This document shows positions 56,188 through 64,000 of a DNA stretch of 64,000 bases, in pieces. The number at the start of each line of letters is the position of its first letter. The first letter of the stretch is position 1. Made by a program: the position numbers and the translations under genes. Source of the DNA: Enoplosus armatus (taxonomy: Eukaryota > Chordata > Actinopteri > Centrarchiformes > Enoplosidae). The notes under the pieces are model-generated. The model ran no database searches. It was not told where the DNA came from and saw only the letters and a program-made list of their open reading frames with translations. Location: positions 21,588,092 through 21,652,091 of the forward strand of contig NC_092191.1 in NCBI RefSeq assembly GCF_043641665.1, given 5' to 3'.

Positions 56188-56205
56188 CCCCCCCCCCCCC
56201 CCCCC
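56188..56205. repeat. Poly(C) run, C18
   Basis: Eighteen consecutive C followed by A6. (GTAT)n lies nearby at about 56009-56028, and (TC)n at 56278-56296. Confidence 0.95.
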
Positions 56206-56379
56206 AAAAAAGAACGCACTCCACTTTAAACTGGCGGAGTGACGGTGTTCTTTTGTCTCTCTTAAGACATTCTTTTTTCTCTCTCTCTCTCTCTCTTTGT
56301 AAATTGGGTAGAGGCCATTAAGAGAACAAGCACCAATCAGCCTCTCCAGTCATTCGTCTTTATCAAACACAAGGGAGCT

Positions 56380-56850
56380 CAAACAAAAACCTACTCAGGT
56401 TGTAAATGGTCGAAATGTCAATTAGGGGGGGGGAAAAAAAAATATAAAAATCATCATTAGGTTTATTACTCAAATTAACAGTTCCTCTCAACCATTTAAA
56501 TCATCGCTGGAGTTCGCCGCTAAAAGGGAGCAGATTTTTTTTTTTTTTCCTCCCCTTTTTCTTTTCTTTCAGTCTTAGTAGTCAGACACATCTCCCTTTG
56601 GACTCTGACGGAGTGATTTTGGAGGTATTATATTCATGAGGGGTTCCAGTAATTGGATTAAATTGGTTCCAGAATGTAGCAATTTATATTATAATATCCC
56701 ATTACTTCTAATACTGTTCTTAATTAATTAGCCTGATTTTTTTTTCTTTTTTTTTTTTTCCTGATAAGTTAAGTTGGCTCAGGAGGAGATCTGTCCCACG
56801 GTGGCGTCTCGCCGAGCCACGTCAGCCGCGCACACCTGGACTACGGCGCG
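56380..56850. promoter_or_regulatory. Enhancer-like AT-cored block
   Basis: AATGTCAATTAGG near 56414, CTCAAATTAACAGTTCC near 56470, CATTTAAATCATCGC near 56491, CCAGTAATTGGATTAAATTGG near 56646 (TAATTGGATTA) and TCTTAATTAATTAGCCTG near 56719. T-rich runs at 56535-56548 and 56737-56760 interrupt it. Homeodomain-type sites are dense, but AT richness raises the chance of random matches. Confidence 0.4.
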
Positions 56851-56987
56851 CGAGGGTGCGGATGACCTTCGCGTCCATTGGGATGCGAGGAAGAGGAGGG
56901 GCGGCGGGCACGGATTTGGCTGACGGAGGTGTAAACCGATTCACATCAAATTCACTCACAAAAAAAACCCCATGCGTTTTGTACTAT

Positions 56988-56990
<3 letters not shown>

Positions 56991-57034
<44 letters not shown>
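56991..57034. repeat. (TG)n microsatellite
   Basis: About 22 TG units. Confidence 0.96.
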
Positions 57035-57036
<2 letters not shown>

Positions 57037-57234
57037 ACGGGCCCCAACTGACAGAGTGCAATATCATCACCTGTCACTCTGGCAGCCTTTGTCTGATTTA
57101 GCTTTAATATGAGAAAGTAATTCTCCTTTGAATATAACAAATTAATATCATTTTCAAACAATTTCCATATGCAAATATGATTTAATCAAGTAAATGAAAC
57201 TCTCAAATGCGACGCCTGAGGGCTAAAAGTGAGC

Positions 57235-57490
57235 CGTGTGTGTGTGTGTGGGCGGGTGTGAGAGAGTGAGACTGTGCGAGTGTCTGAGTGTGTTGTGTAG
57301 CACCTTCTTCCCTGCATGTGTGTGTGTGTGTGTGTGTGTGTGTATAGTCCAAAGTTTCAATACAATGCTTAAAGCTTATGGCTCAGGAATAAACAAACTG
57401 CTAAATAACCTGGTTAGATAAAGCAGAGGATTTATGCACAACTGTAATTCTCTGACAATCTTAACACCCCCCCCCCACACACACACACAC
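57235..57490. repeat. TG, CA and C-run cluster
   Basis: (TG)n at about 57235-57250 and 57317-57345, C10 at 57467-57476 and (CA)n to 57490. Confidence 0.9.
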
Positions 57491-57584
57491 CCGTCCAGCC
57501 TTTATAACAAGCAGTCACTCTGCTCACAAGTGTTTGACAGATAACTAAGATGATTTAAAGATGCTCGCTTCTGCCGCTCGTTCT

Positions 57585-58235
57585 CTCAAGTACATTCACT
57601 CGCGTACTGTACCGAAATGCAGTTTTGAGGTACTTTTACTTGAGTATTTCCATTTCATGAGAGCTTACACTTCCACTCAACTAGGCCAGCATTGCACTTT
57701 ATACTATTTTACCATCACATTTGTTTGAGATCTTTAGTTAGTAGTTACTACTTTAGATTTTCCTCACAAAATATAAGATCAGTCTTCTTTTGTCTATAAT
57801 TGAGCCCTCAAAACCACGTTTTCTCAAAACATTCTTTTTTCTTCATTTTAGTGCAGCGACGCTCCTTGAAAAACTACTTCCTTGTTTTTCAAGATACAGG
57901 CGTGTTTTTGACGGGTTCAGTGAGATTAAAAACAGTGTCCTTTTAACATTGGGGGAACCCGCTGCATTAAAAGTGAACAATTGCAGTTGTAAAATGCTAC
58001 TGACAGCATCAAAAGTAAATGTACTGCAGAATGGCACATTCCATATTGTTATTATAGTATATATATATATATATATATATATAGTTATATGGGGTTTTTT
58101 GTTACTGATGCATTAATGTGTAAGTGCAATGCTGATAATACTTCTGCACCTTTACTTAAGTAAGAATTTGAACTTTTACTAAAGGAGTATTTCTACATTG
58201 TTGAATTACTTCAACTTAAGTGAAGGATCTATATA
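57585..58235 (-). mobile_element. Family C repeat, near full-length copy
   Basis: Ordered landmarks: CAAGTACATTCACTCGCG, AGTTTTGAGGTACTTTTACTTGAGTATTTCC split over 57620-57650, ACAGCATCAAAAGTAAATG, GATGCATTAATGTG, ACCTTTACTTAAGTAAG and CTTTTACTAAAGGAGTATTT at the right end. The same family as 55640-55914. The terminal CCACCACTG is lost or diverged on both sides. An internal (TA)n lies at 58058-58083. Strand is given relative to the usual CAGTGGTGGAA-first reading. Confidence 0.75.
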
Positions 58236-58375
58236 TTTATGATTTAACCACAACATAGCTTCCATAACACGCACTGTGTAGAGCAGAACAAGCTGACGAA
58301 GACTGTGTGATACGGTAGAAATCTCTGGAACAAGCGAGATAGTGGACCTGAAATTAAGATTGTCCGGTTATAAAA

Positions 58376-58580
58376 GCATTCATTTGGAGTCGAGTTCCCG
58401 GCCACTTTATTCAATGTAGGTCCACTCGTCTCCCTTCTAGCTCTGGCTTGCTCTCCACCAGCTCCTGAGAAAACTATCTGGCTCTTTAGCTGCTAAATGC
58501 TCCGCTATGCTCACCAAGCTAGCAAGCTAGCTCTGTCTGCCTACCCTGTAATTGCTGCTGGGTGGGTTTTATCAGAGCTT
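58376..58580 (+). mobile_element. Dispersed fish repeat, family A, copy 3
   Basis: GCATTCATTTGGAGTCGAG, CTCTCCACCAGCTCCTGAG, TCTGGCTCTTTAGCTGCTAA and ATGCTCACCAAGCTAGC match copies 1 and 2. Truncated after GTAATTGCTGCTGGGTGGG. Confidence 0.75.
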
Positions 58581-58595
58581 TTCAGTCTTGTTAGC

Positions 58596-58920
58596 AGCAA
58601 GACTCCATTGAAGGGATTGCCATGAAAATTTGGAGCAGACAAACGGTTCAAGTACAATTCGTCCAATGCGACGGAATGACCGAATACGCTCAAAACTAGC
58701 GACATCCCCATCGGCCTCAGCTGTACTTTGTGTTTTGAGCTGATTAGCAAATGCTAGCATGCCAAGATGCTGAACTAAGACAGTGAGCACGGCGAACATT
58801 ACACCAACATGTTAGCGTTGTCATTGCGAGCACGTTGGCATGCCGACGATAGCATTTGGATCAAAGTTGTCGCGAGTACTACCTCACAGAGGCTTTGGCA
58901 TGGCTGTAGTACTCTTGGTG
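58596..58920 (+). mobile_element. Dispersed fish repeat, family B, copy 2
   Basis: GGATTGCCATGAAAATTTGG, GCGACATCCCCATCGGCCTC then AGCTGTACTTTGTGTTTTGAG, TTAGCAAATGCTAGCATGCC, CATGTTAGCGTTGTCATTGC, GAGCACGTTGGCATGCCGAC and CCTCACAGAGGCTTTGGCATGGC follow the family in order. It overlaps in content with copy 1 only in the first third. Fused head to tail with family A. Confidence 0.75.
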
Positions 58921-61013
58921 CTTTCTGTGACTGGAAAGGGGGATGATGAAAGCAGAATTTGGGCCCTTAAAGAGGCTAAAAAGCGAACTGGAGCTGCTGA
59001 TATAGTCTGCGGGTTTGTCATCACAAGAAATCCAGAGAATGTTATTGCTTTTGCCTGCCACGTTTTAGTCGAGGGTCTTCACTCCGATCTGTTCTCCAAG
59101 CTCTAAAGTGTGTTCATTGAGTTTTTTTTCTCGTTGGAAGCCACTCACTCAGGCTTACACACTGTTACAGTATGTCTCCTTATTGTACTCTTATGTCTTG
59201 CTAAAGGACATACAGACGTAATTATCCATCAGCGGATTTCAAGGTGTGTGATGACCGTACATTTTGTGAGGTATTGTCTCCGTGTGAAAGAGTCGCTGTC
59301 CAGTGATAGCTTTCTGTCCTTTGATCTGACGGTGTATTACTTACCGGCTAACAGCTTTATATTTAATCTATTCCCCTGGCCTGCAGCAATGGACTCAGAC
59401 GCAGTCATATTTTTCACCAGAGCTTGTCATACCTCGCTATGAATAATTTGGAGCTATTCTTGGGGCCAGCGCTATCACTCTTTTCGACCAGATACTGCAG
59501 TGTGAGACGCGCAGGCCACGAGGCGTCAAAGCCAGTCGTCCCGCTTTCACAGCTCCCGTCTTGCAGCCATTTGTTTTTTTTTTTCTCGCAGCGGCCATTT
59601 TGAATTCGTTTTGACTCGCCCGGGACCGCAAAATGGTGCAAATGAGACCGAGGCAGATGGCGTGACCTTCACAGCAAGTGGTGGTACCGCAGGGCAAGAT
59701 GGGATACTGTTCAATGAACATGCTGATATTCTCAGTTAGGTTTTACCAATGTTCTGTAAAATGTGTGATGTTTTGTCAAATCGTGTCAAATTCAATACAT
59801 TAAAACAGCTATTAGTGACTTTGCAAACTAGCAACACTGTGAAGTATCCATCATGTCGTTGCATTACCCACATACTGCATCTTATAGCTCTCAGCAACTT
59901 GTCCTTTTTTATACCTGTAGAGTATCATTCATTTCAAGAGGATTTGATTTATCTCCACGCATCTTCACATTTGCTTTTATTTCAAAACTGCTGCAGTCGA
60001 GCTCAGCGAAGGCCCTCGAGAAAACAGCAAATCACTTGACATTGCCCAGCGATTCTGATTCTAATTTTCATTGACTCCGTCACCATACTTTTCACTGGAG
60101 ATCCATGGCGAATGTTATATATTTTTCGTCCACTCCGTTCAAGCTCAGAAAATCCCAGCTGCTCTGAACTGACCAGCGATCGCGTAAAAAAGTAAGGGAG
60201 AAACATGCACTGGGTACGGCGCGCTGTGTTTGGCAACATTAGCTAGCCAGGTAGAATTGTTATCTTTACAGCTTTGAGATCAATGTGACATTTCAAATCG
60301 CACGTGTTTAACCATTCGCCATGCAGGTGTTTTAAGAAGACGTGAGGTCCCTCAGTGGCACTCCATGTCCAAATCTTACAAATTGTACGTGTCGAAATCA
60401 ATTCACCAGCCACGGGGAGGACTAATCAGCCTGTAAAATTAGTTGCATAATGTCCTCCGTGGCTCGAAACGAAGACGAGCTCTGTCAAGTCTAAAAAAAA
60501 ATAGCCCTGGCGAAGACGTGGGAGTTTAGGGAAGGCGGGTCGAATGAAAAGATGCTACTCATTTGCATTATGGGAAATGTAGGATCCAGAGTTTTTGGAG
60601 CTTTAGCCATGCTCAAGACCAAAAGTCAGAACATCTCAGCCTCTGCTGCTGCTGCGATTCTTCTTTTTTTAATGTGCCTTATTTGAGATGCTCAACTATT
60701 ATGGGAGTGCAACACTTACATTCTAGAGTGGGCCTTTAAACATGTAAATATAGTACGTGTAGGGTGATGCTGTGTGTGGTCCTTCTCTGCATAATTACGG
60801 GCGGAAACGACTCTGAGAGGGCCAGATGTACTCCAAGACGGCTAAATGCATTTTAAAAAATGTATTTGTTCGAATGAAACTAAATCACGTTGAACAACTT
60901 CGTTTGGTTTCGTGACTATTTTGATCCAGCGGTGTGAACCAGGGCCACGCTCGGCTTTTGTCTGATGACCGACGTGCCCTTTTCAAACGGCAAACCAGAG
61001 TCTTTTTGTTTTG
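58921..61013. other. Unique sequence, no gene recognised
   Basis: The 88-codon frame at 58840-59106 begins in the repeat tail and continues into unique sequence; no domain recognised. CATTTGCATTATGGGAAATG near 60561 resembles a fish repeat word. No long simple repeats here, which is unusual for this window. Confidence 0.4.
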
Positions 61014-61729
61014 CCCCCCCCCCCTCGCCTGTGTCTGTCATGTGGCCAAAGAAGGAATGGCCCAAATGACACCAATTTAGACCACAAAAGAGGAGGGAGA
61101 ATGCTTCAAGCCCCCACCCCCAGAGACCCCCTAGTGATCTGCTCGAGCAAATCCATACAGAATATTACATTTTCTGATGGTCTACACCTTTTAAGCATGT
61201 GAGAACCATCAATGTAGGGAGCCCTGAAATGTCTTGAGGCTAAGACATGGACGTGTAGGTGCAGCCGTTTGCCTGGGAGGGTGTATTTCGAGGTGCTTAT
61301 CTCAAAGTCCAAAACAAACTGCGCCTTCGCCGATACACCGTACAGTCCAAGAGGAGAAGAATTCGATCCAGCGATAAACAAAGAAAGTGATCAGAGGCTG
61401 GGAGATGGATTTAAAAACAGCAACATTACGCAGCCCTCCTGAGCGAAGAGGACAGCAAGCAAGGGAAAGAAAAAAACAAAACCAAAGAAAAAAAAAAACA
61501 CCTCGGCTACACATGACTGTTTGAACCGCTTGGCGTTGCCTAGGAGAAGCTTATCTATTGTCACGGCGATGAGCAGCGGGAATGTAATTCGACATTACAT
61601 GAGGTCGGACACTGGCGGCTTACTGGTGTGACACATCCGTGACATGCTTCGAATTAACATGCAATGGTGTCAATTAAAAGCATGAAATGCACTTAGGGAG
61701 AGGCTCGAATGTTTTCTCCCGCGGCCCCC
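61014..61729. other. Unique sequence with C11 and A runs
   Basis: C11 at 61014-61024; A-rich runs near 61468-61499. No gene. Confidence 0.45.
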
Positions 61730-61760
61730 ACCACCATCACCACCACCACCACCACCACCC
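61730..61760. repeat. (CCA)n trinucleotide repeat
   Basis: About nine CCA/ACC units, followed by A13 near 61769-61781. The His/Gly-rich frames over it are artefacts. Confidence 0.95.
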
Positions 61761-62373
61761 CACCCTGAAAAAAAAAAAAAACCCAACCCAAGACAAAGTG
61801 ACGGAGGACGGTATGATGGGCTTCTATCACACTGTTTGCATGGAGTGTGTGGCGAGGTGACGATTAGCGCCATGCGCAAATTCTCGGCGGGTGATTAGCG
61901 AGTGGGACGGCGTGTCCCACGCACTGTAATGATCCCCAGAAGTGAAGTTGTGACTTTTCTACCTAGTGTCTGTAGCAGCCGCCCCTCTGGTTTGATTACA
62001 GCCACCTACGAGTTTTCCTGCCAAGAGCGGGAAACACTGTGAACACGGGGCGAGAGAGCGCGCACGCTCCCTCAGCCTCGACTCCAACATTTCCACCACC
62101 ACCGCCGCCGCCGCTGCGTGAGTTGCGGGCTTTGCTCTTTCATCACACTAAACAGCGGTGGTGTTTGTACAGTGATATTCTATTTCAAACCCCCCCCACA
62201 CACACACACCTCCCCCACCCACATCTCATTGTTGTTGTCTCGCTGCGTATCAGCTCACAACTGCGACTCACATGAGTGTGGAATTGTGTCTCGGCTTGAC
62301 GTAGTGGGGACGGGGGGGTAAAAAAAAAAAGAAAAAAAAGAAGGCAGTTCAAGGGACGGATAATGACGGACGG
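61761..62373. other. Unique sequence with (CCA)(CCG) and (CA)n
   Basis: GCGGGTGATTAGCGAGTGGG near 61888 is enhancer-like. (CCACCG)n at about 62093-62116 and (CA)n near 62197-62208. No gene. Confidence 0.4.
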
Positions 62374-62567
62374 ACGGACGGACAAGGATGTGTGAGGTGG
62401 AGTGTGTGTGTGTGTGTATTTCTGTGTGTGTTCACCCCCCCCCCCCCCCCCCCCCACGCTACACTCTCACACCGTCTCAACTTCTGCTCGCTGGTGTAAT
62501 AACAATATCACTCATCTCATATCCTCGGCTTATTTTGCTTCCCCCGCCGCCGCCGCCGCCGCCGCCC
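62374..62567. repeat. (GGAC)n, (TG)n, C21 and (CCG)n cluster
   Basis: (GACG)n at about 62366-62383, (TG)n at 62403-62418, C21 at 62435-62455 and (CCG)n at 62544-62566. Confidence 0.93.
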
Positions 62568-63380
62568 CCTCGCTCCACATTTATCATATTCATTTGATAT
62601 TCAGAAATAAATGTAGCAGAAAGAGAATAATGCACCTCCTGTACGCGGCGTTCATTACAGATACATTTACATGGGGGTTTGCCTTCATGGTTTCAAATGG
62701 AGCACTGTTCACTGGTGTTCCTCACATTTGTTGAGAAGGGGTGGGGTGTGGTGGTGGTGGGTGGGGGGTAGTTCTCTTCACATTAGCGCTATCAGTGAGC
62801 GATGATAAATGGGTCGATCTATCCATCTCTGCTGTCACATTCATAAAAGAAATTTGGCCTTCGTCAAGGGAATCAAGCGCGGCGCTGTAATATCCGCAAC
62901 ACGTATCCATCAAGTCTAACTTGAGACATATCGAAACGCTATGGCGAATATACCTGACTGAATAATATTTCACCCGTGATAATGCAGCAAACGCCCCGCT
63001 GGAAGAGGAAGGGGGAAAAAAAAGAAAAAAGAAATCTGCATTTTTCCGTCTCAGCTGCAGAGGACGGCGGAGGAGGTGGGCCACTGATCATATTCAATCT
63101 GGAGGCGATCATGTAAATAGCCCTCCATCTTGGGAAGGCGATATGCAAAGCAGCCCGTCTCCCCTGTGTCAGGATCAGATTAATGGAAACCTAAAAGTGG
63201 GAATTACGGCCCTTATCCGGCGCGGCGTTCCGGGGAGGGGCCGGGATACGGGCCCTGGGGGAATCTGCCTGGTTCAAAGCCCATTCCTCTGGTTAAGGAA
63301 CTCGCTAAGATCCGTGCACCAAGGTGAAGGGTAATTTCCTTTGATATTCGGCAATGTATTACTGCATGTAGTGTGCAAGC
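62568..63380. promoter_or_regulatory. Enhancer-like block
   Basis: CATTTGATATTCAGAAATAAATG near 62591, CATGTAAATAGCCCTCC near 63109, GATATGCAAAGCAG near 63141 (octamer-like ATGCAAA) and CAGATTAATGGAAACC near 63176 lie in complex sequence. A GT/GGGT-rich stretch at 62738-62770 interrupts. Inference only. Confidence 0.35.
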
Positions 63381-63967
63381 TGCATGCCCCACTGACTCTC
63401 CGAGTGAGCGCAATGTGTGCGCGCACGCTGCCGCCGCAGCAGCAAACAGCCATTATGGAGGAGTTGACGTAGCGCCGCGTCGCCATGACTTGGTGGCGAA
63501 ACGTGCCGATCTGGCCCACCGCTGACTGCACAGGATCAAGACCAGGGCCCTCAGTTATGCATCATTCATGATACGAGTTAGCCCGTTAGCATGGCGCGAC
63601 AGTGCCACCGACAGCATTAATTAGCGCCGCGCACGACACGTAGCCCCTCGCGCAACTTCCGACGGATCACCGGAGAAGGGAAGGACAACAATCCGGAGTT
63701 TGTCATTCCGGAATCCGACAAAAATAACACACCAGTGGTCTTGGCATAATGTAATATCAAAAGGCCAGCTTTTTCCATCAGGCTTGATCCTCGGGGTTGG
63801 CGGCTTTGTTGCCGCTCGGCGTGGATATGACAACAAGCCCAAAAAGTCTATTACCTGGAGCTCTCGGTGTGTCTGTCTTATCGAAGGCTGCCCACGGCGC
63901 CCGGCACCTGACTTGCGAGCCGCTCGCCGAGGGCCCGGTAATATGGAATTACAACCGCTCGTGCACG
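63381..63967. other. CpG-richer unique sequence
   Basis: CpG steps are frequent at 63415-63490 and 63595-63670. TTATGCATCATTCATGATACG near 63555 and CATTAATTAGCGCCGCG near 63616 are enhancer-like. Open frames are short, with no splice-supported exon. Confidence 0.35.
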
Positions 63968-63992
63968 CACACACACACACACACACACACAC
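63968..63992. repeat. (CA)n microsatellite at the window edge
   Basis: About 12 CA units. Confidence 0.95.
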
Positions 63993-64000
63993 AGTCTTCA

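Noticed and set aside
58840..59106. 88-codon plus-strand frame
   Set aside because: It starts inside the tail of a dispersed repeat and has no recognised domain.
1..64000. MicroRNA, rRNA, snRNA or other named RNA genes
   Set aside because: No mature sequence of the well-known vertebrate families that I looked for was seen on reading. Small unknown RNAs cannot be excluded.

Overview
The window reads as teleost fish nuclear DNA, almost entirely non-coding. The fish assignment rests on interspersed repeats typical of ray-finned fish: a 3' fragment of an L2-clade LINE with its reverse-transcriptase C-terminus, another LINE RT relic, three tRNA-derived SINEs with A and B boxes, and several short degraded families present in more than one copy. 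Very dense (CA)n/(TG)n microsatellites fit the same picture. There is no sign of bacterial, organellar or intact viral sequence, and no operon logic applies. All repeat family attributions come from recall of fish repeats, without a library search.

Layout. Positions 1-9 kb: unique sequence with two enhancer-like blocks, a GC-rich block (2.4-3.0 kb), a perfect palindrome around a POU octamer, and a 260-bp TA/CA array. 9-18 kb: a dispersed repeat copy, a block with regularly spaced GCATACTAA motifs, a homeodomain-motif-rich block (13.0-13.4 kb) and many simple repeats. 18.0 kb: a short minus-strand open segment that looks like a first coding exon. 19-29 kb: repeat-rich, with an unidentified decayed coding block (26.2-26.9 kb, minus) and a stack of three mobile elements (27.4-28.7 kb). 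29-40 kb: simple repeats, a repeat copy, a LINE RT relic lacking its catalytic box, and a 246-bp element with perfect inverted ends. 40,275-40,474 is a 200-base assembly gap. 41-50 kb: enhancer-like blocks, a SINE and an AGTC-rich repeat. 50.2-50.8 kb: a possible 5' UTR ending in a short coding exon. 51-64 kb: a full-length SINE, three further dispersed-repeat loci and more enhancer-like sequence.

No gene can be named. The alternation of decayed repeats with clean, TAATTA-, GGATTA- and octamer-containing blocks suggests the flank or a long intron of a developmental regulator, but that is inference. The most striking window-wide property is the abundance of long poly(G)/poly(C) runs: about 45 runs of 10 or more bases, several reaching 20-22.
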